64,000 bases of DNA from Shewanella cyperi (GTDB lineage Bacteria > Pseudomonadota > Gammaproteobacteria > Enterobacterales > Shewanellaceae), in contig NZ_CP071501.1 of NCBI RefSeq assembly GCF_017354985.1, positions 1,693,501 through 1,757,500 of the forward strand, read 5' to 3'. Both the position numbers and the translations under genes were made by a program. Of the stretch, positions 8,993-17,082 are shown piece by piece; the stretch's first letter is position 1; every line of letters begins with the position of its first letter. The notes under the pieces were generated by a model. It was not told where the DNA came from, did not search any database, and saw only the letters and a list, made by a program, of their open reading frames with translations.

Positions 8993-8994
8993 GC

Positions 8995-9186
8995 TCAGGC
9001 GTCGGGCGCGTGTTCGCTCGACGCGGCTTCAGCCTGGTTTTGTGCTGCTTCGGCGGCTTCCAGCGTGGCGCGTTCAGCCTTGGAGATGTAACGCTCCTTG
9101 GCACCGACCTTGGGCTTTTCTTTCTTGTTGTCCCTGGCTTTGGCACGCTTGGCCAGTTTTTTGATGATGGCTTGTCTCTTGTTCAT
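8995..9186 (-). CDS. Small basic DUF2986-like protein
   Basis: A 63-residue protein with a very basic N-terminal half (MNKRQAIIKKLAKRAKARDNKK) and an Ala/Glu-rich C-terminal half, predicted to be helical. This charge layout and the YISKAERATLEAAEAA segment resemble the DUF2986 family of Shewanella and Vibrio. Function is unknown; a nucleic-acid or ribosome association is possible given the charge. Its stop lies two bases from the MATE stop (convergent). Confidence 0.55.
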   Translation of the reverse strand: MNKRQAIIKKLAKRAKARDNKKEKPKVGAKERYISKAERATLEAAEAAQNQAEAASSEHAPDA

Positions 9187-9373
9187 GGTATCGATCTACT
9201 GTGCGGGCCGCGCCCATGGCGGCCAAAAAGAGGCGGCATTCTACCCCAAAGCGGCCGCCGGGGCGACTTTTTGGGCGCCCGCTCGCGAAAATTGCCGTCG
9301 TTACCCTGTTGTTCTGGTCAAGTACCCGGCACTTGGGTATACAGGTAAGCCTTGATTTCTCAGGAGTAATACC

Positions 9374-9694
9374 ATGACGCCCATGTCATCCATTTCCTTT
9401 TTCGAACGCTTCGAAGCGGATATTCTCAGCGGCCGCAAGACCATCACAATGCGGGACGAGTCTGAGTCGGGTCTGGTGCCGGGACAGGAGCTGCCGGTCG
9501 TTACCTTTGAACAGGGGCGTTGGTTTTGCGATATCCGCATTCTGGCGGTCACGCCGCTGGCGTTTTCTGAATTGGATGAGGAGCATGCCCGGGCGGAAAA
9601 CATGTCACTGCCCGAGCTTAAGCTTTTGATTGGTGAGATTTATCCCGGGTTGGAACAGCTGTATCTGATACGCTTTGAATTGCTCAAGGGCTGA
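9374..9694 (+). CDS. yqfB: N4-acetylcytidine amidohydrolase (ASCH domain)
   Basis: A 106-residue ASCH-fold protein closely matching E. coli YqfB along its length: ISFFERFEADILSGRKTITM with the conserved GRKT loop, RDESES, and ENMSLPELKLLIGEIYPG near the C-terminus. The enzyme hydrolyses N4-acetylcytidine to cytidine and acetate in the cytoplasm. AGGAG sits seven bases before the ATG. The 187 bases to its left hold no gene that I can see. Confidence 0.9.
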   Translation: MTPMSSISFFERFEADILSGRKTITMRDESESGLVPGQELPVVTFEQGRWFCDIRILAVTPLAFSELDEEHARAENMSLPELKLLIGEIYPGLEQLYLIRFELLKG

Positions 9695-9725
9695 ACCGGC
9701 TCAGCCTGGCTCAAGCTTGTTAAAC

Positions 9726-9797
9726 CTTTCAGCCTTGTGATGCCCTTCAGCCTTGAGATGTCCTTCAGCCTTGCGATGTCCTTCAGCGCTGTGATGT
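9726..9797. repeat. Four 18-bp tandem repeats over the end of the lipoprotein gene
   Basis: Units at 9726-9743, 9744-9761, 9762-9779 and 9780-9797; plus-strand consensus CCTTCAGCCTTGAGATGT. The rightmost unit contains the last codons and TGA stop of the minus-strand lipoprotein gene; the other three lie beyond the stop and keep TGA in the same frame. Confidence 0.9.
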
Positions 9798-10232
9798 AAA
9801 GTGGCGCCTGTCTTCTTCGCTGGCGCCTTCCTTGCATTCGCCGCGGATCTCGGCCCTGTCACTTTCCACCAGGCGGCTGATCTCTATATAGCCATCGCGG
9901 CAATAGCCGTTCATTTTCAGGGTGTTGGCCAGGCCCAGTTCAACCTGCTGCTCCCATTGCTCCAACGTGTTGTCCTGATCTTGGCGCCCTGTTTTTTGCT
10001 GTGGATGCTGTTGCGCAGGTCTTATCGGGGCGTTTTGAGTTTCCCCGCCACTGCGCATCAGGCTGTAGGTGAAGAGTTTCAGACCATTGGCGCGGATATC
10101 CTGCTCGAATTTATCCCTGACCTTGCCAATCAGGGCATCATTGCGCTCCGGCAGACCTTTGCCTTTGGCGCAGCCTTGCAGCAACACTGGCAGAATGGCG
10201 AGGATAAACAGGGATTTGACTTTCACAGGCAC
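9783..10232 (-). CDS. Hypothetical lipoprotein
   Basis: A 149-residue protein with a lipoprotein signal peptide: basic start, hydrophobic core and lipobox LLQG-Cys21. The mature part is charged, with a Gln/Pro-rich central stretch and three further cysteines, two of which (CRDG, GECKEG) could pair in the periplasm. I recognise no family. The GTG at 10232 has AAGGA four bases upstream; a second GTG two codons later is an alternative. The stop codon lies inside an 18-bp tandem repeat. Confidence 0.65.
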   Translation of the reverse strand: MPVKVKSLFILAILPVLLQGCAKGKGLPERNDALIGKVRDKFEQDIRANGLKLFTYSLMRSGGETQNAPIRPAQQHPQQKTGRQDQDNTLEQWEQQVELGLANTLKMNGYCRDGYIEISRLVESDRAEIRGECKEGASEEDRRHFTSQR

Positions 10233-10316
10233 AATTTCCTTGGGTGAGAGCGCTGGATTGCATGATAATTCAAAAGCAAGAGTAATGGCTTAGGCCACAG
10301 ATTGGAACCCTCTCCC

Positions 10317-11006
10317 ATGGTGGAATTTTGGCAACAGACCCTCAGCGGTATTCATTGGCAGCTCAATGGTGCCATGTTGCTTGCCTGGTGCGCTGCGGCA
10401 TTCTGGCTTTGGCTGATCTGGCCCGCGGTCGAGTTACGTCTTTGGCTGGGAGACAGGGCGGCACAGCGGCGCACCCTGGTGGCGCTGCTGGCCGTAACCG
10501 CGTTGTGGTTGATGCACGCCAGCGTGCAGCCGGCGATGCAGCTGCATTTCCTGGCCCTGGTGACCCTGATGTTGATGTTGGGCTGGCGTCTGGCTTCAGT
10601 GCTATTGCTCTTGCCGGCAAGCTTCTATTGTCTGCTGGTGCTCAAGTCACCGGCGGAGCTCGGCGCCCTGATGTTGCTGGGGTTCTGGTGGCCGCTGTTT
10701 ATCGCCTTCGTATTTTACAATCGTTGTTTCCACATTCTTCCCAAGCATTTGTTTGTGTTTATTTTTTGTGGTGCCTTTATCAACGCCGGTCTGTCACAAC
10801 TCAGCCATGAGCTGCTATGGGGACTTTGGTTGTGGTGGGGCCGGGACTATCAGGTCGGGGTGATCTGGGACAATTACTGGCAGTTGGCGCCCTTGCTGGC
10901 CTTTCCCGAGGCCTTGCTCAATGGCATGGCGGTGACCCTGCTGGTGGTCTATAAACCGGAATGGCTGGCGGATTACTCGGACCGAGTCTATTTGTGGAAT
11001 AAATAG
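10317..11006 (+). CDS. CbiM/COG3235-like integral membrane protein
   Basis: About 229 residues with six or seven hydrophobic helices. The pattern (WLWLIWPAVELRLWLGDRAAQ, GFWWPLFIAFVFYNRCFHILPKHLFVFIF, late FPEALLNGMAVTLLVVYKPEWLADYSD) fits the uncharacterised relatives of the CbiM energy-coupling-factor permease. Those relatives lack the N-terminal metal-binding Met-His motif of true cobalt/nickel CbiM, and so does this one. Transport substrate is unknown and no CbiN/Q/O partner is adjacent. The ATG at 10317 is preferred; a TTG at 10302 is possible. The last 20 bases including the TAG are followed by three 16-bp copies. Confidence 0.65.
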   Translation: MVEFWQQTLSGIHWQLNGAMLLAWCAAAFWLWLIWPAVELRLWLGDRAAQRRTLVALLAVTALWLMHASVQPAMQLHFLALVTLMLMLGWRLASVLLLLPASFYCLLVLKSPAELGALMLLGFWWPLFIAFVFYNRCFHILPKHLFVFIFCGAFINAGLSQLSHELLWGLWLWWGRDYQVGVIWDNYWQLAPLLAFPEALLNGMAVTLLVVYKPEWLADYSDRVYLWNK

Positions 11007-11054
11007 TCTATGGAAGAAATAGTCTATGGAAGAAATGGCCTGTGGAAAAAATAG
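10987..11054 (+). repeat. 16-bp tandem copies of a gene tail
   Basis: The gene end TCTATTTGTGGAATAAATAG (10987-11006) is followed by TCTATGGAAGAAATAG (11007-11022), TCTATGGAAGAAATGG (11023-11038) and CCTGTGGAAAAAATAG (11039-11054). A more decayed copy may start at 11059. Confidence 0.85.
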
Positions 11055-11102
11055 ACAGTCTGTAGAAGCATGAGAAGGCAGAGCCCAATTCCCGGCATCA
11101 AC

Positions 11103-11135
11103 AAAAGGCCCGACATTGTCGGGCCTTTTGTTGTT
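11103..11135. terminator. Bidirectional terminator between convergent genes
   Basis: AAAAGGCCCGACA and its exact complement TGTCGGGCCTTTT form a 13-bp-arm hairpin flanked by A and T runs, between the CbiM-like gene and the leftward glutaredoxin gene. Confidence 0.85.
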
Positions 11136-11140
11136 TTGGC

Positions 11141-11497
11141 TCAGGCATAGCGCTGTTGCAGGAATTGGATAATCTCCCCTGACTCATACAGCCAGCGCGT
11201 TTCGCCCGCATCCTCAATGCGCAGGCAGGGCACCTGTACTTTGCCGCCTTGCTGTTGCAACAGTTGTTTATGTTCGGCTTGTTTGGCATCCACCAGGGCT
11301 ATGTTCAGCCCCTGGCGTTTCATGGCGCGGCGCACCTTGACGCAAAACGGACAGGCAGCGTACTGGTAGAGCGCCAGCGGCTTGGTTTGCTCATCGAGCT
11401 GGGCCTGCTGCTCGGGGGCGCGCTTGGGTGCCCTGGGGCTGAAAAGGGCATCGAACAGCAGAATGAGCCGTCCGAGCAGCCAACGAATGATTGCCAT
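11141..11497 (-). CDS. Membrane-anchored glutaredoxin-family protein
   Basis: A 118-residue protein: a hydrophobic N-terminal segment (IIRWLLGRLILLFDALF, residues 3-19) acts as a probable membrane anchor, then a linker, then a glutaredoxin fold from about residue 41 with the dithiol site CPFC at 49-52, the VPCLRIED cis-proline strand and the YESGEIIQFLQQRY end. The orientation of the thiol domain is not evident, but basic residues after the helix favour the cytoplasm. GGAAT precedes the ATG at 11497. It is a single gene with its own terminator. Confidence 0.82.
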   Translation of the reverse strand: MAIIRWLLGRLILLFDALFSPRAPKRAPEQQAQLDEQTKPLALYQYAACPFCVKVRRAMKRQGLNIALVDAKQAEHKQLLQQQGGKVQVPCLRIEDAGETRWLYESGEIIQFLQQRYA

Positions 11498-11519
11498 AGA
11501 AATTCCTTTAATTACACAT

Positions 11520-11544
11520 AAAAAACCGGCCCATCTGGGCCGGT
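11520..11544 (-). terminator. Minus-strand terminator for the DUF748 gene
   Basis: ACCGGCCCA and TGGGCCGGT form a tight hairpin; on the minus strand it is followed by six T. It lies about 110 bases after the DUF748 stop. Confidence 0.75.
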
Positions 11545-11579
11545 GGCAGTGTATCCGAATGGGGGACTATTACAAGGCG

Positions 11580-11621
11580 CTTTCTGGTTTCAAGAGTCTG
11601 GTTTCAATATTTCTGATTCAA
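11580..11621. repeat. Three 14-bp tandem repeats after the DUF748 gene
   Basis: CTTTCTGGTTTCAA, GAGTCTGGTTTCAA and TATTTCTGATTCAA follow one another without gaps in the 3' region of the leftward DUF748 gene. They show no clear match to its last codons. Confidence 0.75.
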
Positions 11622-11653
11622 TAGAGCGCTTCACTCAGCGCCCAATTCAGTCT

Positions 11654-14600
11654 TTAGTCTGCGCCCAGCTCCAAAGTGACCCTGGCGCCATCCTTGGCCA
11701 GCTTGATGCGACTTTCCTTGAGGAATATTCGCTCCGGTGCCAGCTGGAATTGTTCCACCAGAGCTGCCTTGACCGCCTGCGCCCTTTGCTGTGCCAGTGC
11801 CCCCAAACTGTCGTCCGAGCGTGGCATGGCCTTGTGCTGCAGATTGTAGAGGGCGATGTGCCAACGCTTGTTGGTTTCCTCGGACAGGGCATCCGGCGCG
11901 TTGGCAAATTCGGCTTCGGTGGCCAGCTTGGCGGCTATGTCGGCCTTGAGCTGGGCCGCCCCCTGATTGTTCTGGTTGTCAAAGCGACTAACAAGGGCAT
12001 CGGCCAGGGGGCCATCCACGGGCCAGGCATTGGCGCCAAGGGCTTCCGGCAGCTCAGCATCGCCTGCCATAGCTTGCAAATCCTGTCGCAGGGCCAGTTC
12101 GGCCAGTGCCGGGCCGTCAAGCTTGGGATCCACCTGGCCTTCGAGGGTGATCTTGAGTGCCGGCCTTGCGGTCAGGGCCTTGGTCAGGGCACCCAGCTTA
12201 CCGGTTTGGGCATCACCAAGGTTTGCCATGCCGGGGGCAAAGGCCAGGCTGTCCAATTCCTCGTCAGAGCCCACCAGCGCCGCCAGCAGCGAGAAGGGGG
12301 CCGTGACCGCTTTGGTGATCAGATTGGTAAAGGCCTTGAGCACTATACCGCCGATGCTGAAGCTGGGGTCATCCAGTTCGCCCTTAACCTCAAGCCCGAG
12401 ATCTATCACCCCATTGCTGTCCTGCAACAGGGCGATGGCCAGGGTCACGGGCAGGGAGGTGGCGAGATCGCTGTGGCTGGGCTCGCCCAGCTTGAGTTGA
12501 TCCACCACCACATGGTTGCTGCCCACCAGGCGGTTGTTGTCGAGCTTATAGTTGAGCTCCAGCGTCAGTTGGCCCCTGTCTATGTAGTAACCGGCATAGG
12601 TGCCGGAGTAGGGATTGACCGAGGTCAGCTCCACGTTGCGGAACGACAGGTCGAGGTCCAGATAGGGCTTCTCCAGCAAGGGATTCATCTCGCCCTTGAG
12701 TACCACGGGGGCGTATCTGTCCACCTTGCCCTGGATATCAATGCTCGAGCGCACCTTGGGATCGCTCGACAGCTGGCTTATCTTGCCCTCCAGCAGCTCA
12801 ATACCCGAGGCAAAGTGGGGTGTCAGTGAGTTGTCGGCGAAGAAGGCCGAGCCCTGATGGATATTGATCTCGGCTATGCTGATGGCCATGGGCCTTGCAG
12901 GCTCTGCCTCAGTGCTTGCCTTGGCTGGCTTGGGTGCTGTGGTTTCCGTGCCCTGGGACTCGGGCGCCTTCACCAGAAGATCGCTGATATTGGTGGTTCT
13001 GTCTTCGTGAATTATGATGCGGCCATAGGGCTCAAACAGGTCCAGCGAGGCAATCTCGATACTGTTGGTCGCCAGATCGATTTGCAGCCCGGCAACGTCG
13101 AGTTTTTGCCATTTCAGCAAGGGTACCTTAGCCCGGGTATCCAGCACTGCCAACTGTGTCAGCGTCGAGTTACCTTCAAACCGCAGCTGTCCTTCACCAT
13201 TGAGCTTGAATTGACCAGCGATCCCCAATATTCCCTGCTGCAGATCCAACTGCACCAAGGGCTCCAGGTAAGGGGCAAACTGACTCAGATCCAGCCCGGC
13301 CAACTGCAGTTGCCCTTCGGCCTGGCGACTGTCCGGGTGCACTGTGGCGTTAAGGTTCAATGCCGCCTGCTCGGGTTTGTCATTGCGCCCCAGGTTCAGG
13401 GATGCGGCCAGGGTTACGGCCTGAGTCAGATCGCTGCCAAGGGCACCTGTCTCCAGCTGGATATCGCTGATGCGCCAATCCACAACCTTATCCGAACGGG
13501 TGGACTCATGGACAAGCAGCTCGCTGTTGCCCAGTTCAAACCGGTCAAGGCGCGCCGTCCAGGCGTTGTTCGCATCGGGTTCTATCGCCGACTGTGGCGC
13601 CTGTGCTTCTGTGGCGGCAGCCGCTACTGTGTCGCCAACTTGTTCTGTCGTCTCTGGCGCCTGTGATTGCCACAATCTTTGCAGCCCCAGGCCTTGTTTA
13701 TCGAACGCGGTGGCGAGCTTGAGACCGTCGATGGCCAGCAGTTCGGCAGTGGCTTGCTTACGGGTCAGGGACATCCGGATACCGTCCAGCGCCAGGCTGG
13801 CAAGGCTCAGGGGCTCGCCGTCTGCGGGCTTGAGCGCCACATCGGACAACACCATCCGGCCCTTGCTGAATTCCACTTCGGGTTTGGCATCGGTACCCAG
13901 CGCCAGGGTCAGTTTACCTCCCAGGCTCAGGCGCGCACTTTGGGGTTCAAGCAACAGCTTGCCTTCCAGGGCCGGCCAGAATTTCAGCAATGATTGATTG
14001 GCGAGTTGGAATTCAACCTCGGCCCCGGGTTGATTCAGGTCAAAATGGCCATTCAAAGAAAACTGCCCCTGGTTGTCGTCCGCCAGATGCAGTTCAAAGC
14101 GGTTATGTTCGATATCGGCCAGGGCGGCCCGGCTGTCCAGAGCCATCAGGCTGAAATTGATGTCCGGATAGTGCAAATCAATACCGTGGAGCTGATCCGT
14201 CACACTGAATTGGCCGCGGCCAAGTCGCAGCCTGTCGATAACGAAGGCGGGCATCGCCGCTGGCGCTGTGTCTGTGGGGGGGGCATCATTGGTTGGCAGC
14301 AGGGAGCTGAAGTTAAAGCTGCCGTCGGCCCGTTGCAGCAAATGACCAAAAGGTCCATCCAGTTCCAGATTTGCCAGGGTGGGGGCGCCATTGAAGATGC
14401 TTTGCCACAGGGAAAAGTTGAGTCCGAGACGCTCAAACCCTGTGAAGGGGCTGCCGTCGGATTCGGCCAGGGCAAATTCCCGGGCCTCCAATTCGAGTGT
14501 GAACGGGTTAATGCTTAGCTGGGTGAGGCTGACCGGGCGGCCTGTGAGGTCGCTCAGCTTACCGGGTAGCATGGCACCGAGCAGTGCAGGCAGTGCCAGC

Positions 14601-14710
14601 CCCAGGAGGGCAGCATAAACCAGATAGCCAGACAGCAAATAGCCGGCGATACGCAGACTGCGTGGCAGCTTTATAAAGCGCTGCCACAGGGATTTTACGG
14701 GGGAAAACAT
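11654..14710 (-). CDS. DUF748 AsmA-like giant envelope protein
   Basis: About 1018 residues from the ATG at 14710 (MFSPVKSLWQRFIKLPRSLR). One N-terminal transmembrane helix (about 20-42) follows a basic cytoplasmic start. The remainder is periplasmic, with repeated AsmA/TAAM-like beta segments (VSLTQLSINPFTLELEAREFALAE near the start; SSIDIQGKVDRYAPVVLKGE and YAGYYIDRGQLTLELNYKLDNNRLVGSN in the middle are DUF748 hallmarks). The Ala-rich C-terminus resembles the OmpA-like tail of other members (RAQAVKAALVEQFQL.PERI). A second large AsmA-type protein begins at 1632. A role in lipid traffic or envelope integrity is inferred from the family. An upstream TTG at 14761 is a weaker start. Confidence 0.8.
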   Translation of the reverse strand: MFSPVKSLWQRFIKLPRSLRIAGYLLSGYLVYAALLGLALPALLGAMLPGKLSDLTGRPVSLTQLSINPFTLELEAREFALAESDGSPFTGFERLGLNFSLWQSIFNGAPTLANLELDGPFGHLLQRADGSFNFSSLLPTNDAPPTDTAPAAMPAFVIDRLRLGRGQFSVTDQLHGIDLHYPDINFSLMALDSRAALADIEHNRFELHLADDNQGQFSLNGHFDLNQPGAEVEFQLANQSLLKFWPALEGKLLLEPQSARLSLGGKLTLALGTDAKPEVEFSKGRMVLSDVALKPADGEPLSLASLALDGIRMSLTRKQATAELLAIDGLKLATAFDKQGLGLQRLWQSQAPETTEQVGDTVAAAATEAQAPQSAIEPDANNAWTARLDRFELGNSELLVHESTRSDKVVDWRISDIQLETGALGSDLTQAVTLAASLNLGRNDKPEQAALNLNATVHPDSRQAEGQLQLAGLDLSQFAPYLEPLVQLDLQQGILGIAGQFKLNGEGQLRFEGNSTLTQLAVLDTRAKVPLLKWQKLDVAGLQIDLATNSIEIASLDLFEPYGRIIIHEDRTTNISDLLVKAPESQGTETTAPKPAKASTEAEPARPMAISIAEINIHQGSAFFADNSLTPHFASGIELLEGKISQLSSDPKVRSSIDIQGKVDRYAPVVLKGEMNPLLEKPYLDLDLSFRNVELTSVNPYSGTYAGYYIDRGQLTLELNYKLDNNRLVGSNHVVVDQLKLGEPSHSDLATSLPVTLAIALLQDSNGVIDLGLEVKGELDDPSFSIGGIVLKAFTNLITKAVTAPFSLLAALVGSDEELDSLAFAPGMANLGDAQTGKLGALTKALTARPALKITLEGQVDPKLDGPALAELALRQDLQAMAGDAELPEALGANAWPVDGPLADALVSRFDNQNNQGAAQLKADIAAKLATEAEFANAPDALSEETNKRWHIALYNLQHKAMPRSDDSLGALAQQRAQAVKAALVEQFQLAPERIFLKESRIKLAKDGARVTLELGAD

Positions 14711-14920
14711 TATCAAAAACCTTGATAAGACAAGCGGGTTCCAGAGTCTAAGTGTAACCAATAGCCCGGTAATTTACCTAGCTTATTTGTGTTTAATGCA
14801 GTGCAATTACTCGGCACAAACTCAATTAAAACAATCTCTTTTCTTGACATTAACCATTTGGGCTTTCATCTTGTGGCTGACATCAGCACCCGTCGGTATC
14901 CAAGGGACAAGCTCCAGGCA

Positions 14921-15916
14921 ATGACACGTTTTATCCTCGATGACAGCAATTTTAACGCACTGCCCGGTGAGACAGTGTTGGCTGCCCTCAGGCGCCACGG
15001 CGCCAAAGTGAATTATTCCTGCACCAAGGGCCAGTGCCGCAGTTGCTTGTTGCAACACAAGGCCGGCCCCATACCCAGACAGGCTCAACGCGGCTTGGAA
15101 GCGGGATTGAAACAGGCTGGGCTGGTGTTGGCCTGCCAATGCCCGGCCAGGGATAAACTGGTGCTGGCCAGCCTCGACCATGCCTTTTACCAGGCTGCGG
15201 TCATAGTCGACAAGCAATGGCTCACCGACTCGGTGGTGCGGCTGGTGCTCAAACCCGGCACCCCCCTGCATTTTCGGGCCGGTCAATGTTTAAGCCTGCT
15301 GGTACCCGGCATGTTCAGCCGTACCTATGGCATTGCCAGTCGTGAAAACGCCGAGACCCTGACCCTGCACATAAGGCGCAAACACAATGGCAAACTCAGC
15401 CACTGGCTGTTTCACGAGGCCAAAGTGGGAGAGCAATTGCAGCTCAGTCAGCCCTGGGGTGAGTGCTGCTACCGTGCCGAATTCGTTGAGGATGAATTGA
15501 TAGTGGTGGCCGGTGGCACAGGTATAGGGCCGGCGGCAGCCATAGTGGAGGAGGCCATGGCTTCGGGCCACAGGGGCAAGATTTACCTCTACCACCATGG
15601 TCGCAATCTGGAGGATCTCTATCTGCACCGGGAACTGCTCCGGCGGATGCTGGAGCGGCGGGAGTTGCACTATCAGGCACTGATCAGCAGTCGCAGCGAG
15701 GCCGACAGGATAGACAACAACAGAGTTATCCTGGCCGAACCCCAGGATATTGTGCCGGCACGCCACAGTCTGGAGCGCCATCAGAGGTTGTTTATTCTGG
15801 GGGAACCGGCCATGGTGGCTGCCGTCCGTGAGATGGCGTTTCTTGCTGCCTTGCCCATGGACCGTATCCATGTGATGGGCTTTGAATACCGGGATCTGCG
15901 CCGCAGCCCGCGCTGA
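14921..15916 (+). CDS. 2Fe-2S ferredoxin fused to FAD/NAD(P)H reductase
   Basis: A 331-residue two-part redox protein. Residues 1-85 form a plant-type ferredoxin with ligands Cys34, Cys39, Cys42 (YSCTKGQCRSC) and Cys72 (LACQCPA). A ferredoxin-NADP reductase-like unit follows, with the flavin motif FSRTYGIAS near 170 and the nucleotide motif VVAGGTGIGPAAAIVEEA near 225. It should pass electrons from NAD(P)H through flavin to the cluster and on to an unidentified partner, as in CDP-6-deoxyglucose reductase- or oxygenase-reductase-type proteins. The ATG at 14921 starts the ferredoxin exactly; the frame extends 44 codons further up, which I regard as untranslated. Confidence 0.82.
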   Translation: MTRFILDDSNFNALPGETVLAALRRHGAKVNYSCTKGQCRSCLLQHKAGPIPRQAQRGLEAGLKQAGLVLACQCPARDKLVLASLDHAFYQAAVIVDKQWLTDSVVRLVLKPGTPLHFRAGQCLSLLVPGMFSRTYGIASRENAETLTLHIRRKHNGKLSHWLFHEAKVGEQLQLSQPWGECCYRAEFVEDELIVVAGGTGIGPAAAIVEEAMASGHRGKIYLYHHGRNLEDLYLHRELLRRMLERRELHYQALISSRSEADRIDNNRVILAEPQDIVPARHSLERHQRLFILGEPAMVAAVREMAFLAALPMDRIHVMGFEYRDLRRSPR

Positions 15917-15923
15917 AAGCACT

Positions 15924-16039
15924 CAGTCTTTGGGGTACCTGATGGCCCTTTGCCCTTGGGTTAGCTGATGGCTCTTAGCTCTTGGGGACGCTGATGGCTC
16001 TTGGTACTTGAGATATTAGTCCTTGAGGTAGCTGATGGC
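15924..16039. repeat. 26-bp degenerate tandem copies of a VOC gene tail
   Basis: The octamer CTGATGGC recurs at 15939, 15965, 15991 and 16032 (spacing 26, 26 and 41). On the minus strand the VOC gene end GCCATCAGCTACCTCAAGGA (then CTAA) reappears downstream as three diverged copies such as GCCATCAGCGTCCCCAAGAG and GCCATCAGCTAACCCAAGGG. Confidence 0.85.
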
Positions 16040-16393
16040 GGCAATCACAGCTCCCTGGGGATCCTCAAGCCAGCAAAAGCGGCCTATACCGGCTATGTCT
16101 TGCGGCCCATGGAGCAGTTTGCCACCGAGGCGGCAGGCGTTGGCGGCCACTTCGTCCACATCTTCCACAGTGATATAGCCGGTCCAGCGGGCAGGTCCCG
16201 TACCTTTGTCGGGGGCAATACCCCCTATGGCCTCACCGTGAATTTCTATGATGTGATAGGGACCATCCTGCAATTTGATGGTTTTGAATTGCCAGCCAAA
16301 AACTTGACTGTAGAAGCTCATGGACTGCCTGGGATCCCGGCTGGCGAGTTCGTGCCAACCCAGGGCTCCCGGAGTGGTAAAGGGCGAATTCAT
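16016..16393 (-). CDS. VOC (glyoxalase/bleomycin-resistance) family protein
   Basis: A 125-residue single-chain VOC protein with two beta-alpha-beta modules: GWHELASRDPRQSMSFYSQVFGWQFK and the second-half WTGYITVEDVDEVAANACRLGGKLLHGPQDI, ending FCWLEDPQGAVIAAI. The His of GWHEL and the Glu of WLEDP are the likely metal ligands. Members act as lyases, dioxygenases or resistance proteins; the substrate is not predictable. The ATG at 16393 is chosen over an upstream in-frame start because the conserved fold begins just after it. A related gene lies at 17820. The tail of this gene is tandemly repeated beyond its stop. Confidence 0.8.
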   Translation of the reverse strand: MNSPFTTPGALGWHELASRDPRQSMSFYSQVFGWQFKTIKLQDGPYHIIEIHGEAIGGIAPDKGTGPARWTGYITVEDVDEVAANACRLGGKLLHGPQDIAGIGRFCWLEDPQGAVIAAISYLKD

Positions 16394-16583
16394 TGGGTTT
16401 TCCACTCTTTCCAAGGGTAAGATCAAGTGTAGCCTTTACGCCCGCATGTGGTTGTAAAATAGCACTTTACCACCGTCAAAAATATGTTAATGTTGCGCAA
16501 TAACAACAAAATAATTCCGTCTATTCACTGAATGACACATGAGGGCACTGCCCATGGTCGTAGTATTAATTCAAGGATGAAGT

Positions 16584-17012
16584 ATGCAGATACGTTTGGC
16601 TTCGGCTATCGATCTCGATAATCTGGTTCCCCTGTTTAACGCCTATCGTCAAAGTCTCGGACAAGCCTCGGATCCCCTGGCCGCCCGCGAGTTCCTTGGG
16701 GCCCGCCTGCGGGAAAACGATTCGGTGATTTTCCTCGCCCTGGACGAAAACAACGCCGTCGGCTTTATCCAACTTTACCCCTCTTTTTCATCTATCCTGC
16801 TGAAACCATTATGGTATTTTGACGATCTCTATGTCACGCCGGCCTATCGGGAGCAGGGCATAGACAAGCGATTGATCCAAAAGGCCCAGGAATTGGCCCT
16901 GGAGGCCGAAGTGATGGCCGTGCGCCGCACCCATGTCAGCGCCAGCACCTCGGTGGTGCTCGATGAGCACAGCGGCGATCGCACCGTCTATGAGCTGATG
17001 GGACCCGTCTGA
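16584..17012 (+). CDS. GNAT family N-acetyltransferase
   Basis: A 142-residue protein with GNAT topology: MQIRLASAIDLDNLVPLFNAYR at the N-terminus, DSVIFLALDENNAVGFIQLYP (beta 2-4), and an acetyl-CoA region WYFDDLYVTPAYREQGIDKRLIQKAQ around 75-105. The usual Q/RxxGxG/A loop reads YREQGIDKRL, slightly degenerate. The C-terminus (THVSASTSVVLDEHSGDRTVYEL) is short but typical of small cytoplasmic acetyltransferases. Substrate is unknown. It is a single gene; AAGGA lies before the ATG. Confidence 0.8.
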   Translation: MQIRLASAIDLDNLVPLFNAYRQSLGQASDPLAAREFLGARLRENDSVIFLALDENNAVGFIQLYPSFSSILLKPLWYFDDLYVTPAYREQGIDKRLIQKAQELALEAEVMAVRRTHVSASTSVVLDEHSGDRTVYELMGPV

Positions 17013-17082
17013 CCCGGCTCGACTCGTGCCTGAATTTTGCTAAAATGCCGCCATTTCAGCGAATTCCTGCAGGAGTATTCCA

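Noticed and set aside
9640..9837. 65-codon minus-strand frame with LKDIxR repeats
   Set aside because: Arises from the 18-bp tandem repeat and overlaps yqfB and the lipoprotein gene in other frames.
11543..12829. 428-codon open frame on the plus strand opposite the DUF748 gene
   Set aside because: Antisense of the AsmA-like gene, Gln/Gly/Val-rich nonsense; no ribosome site.
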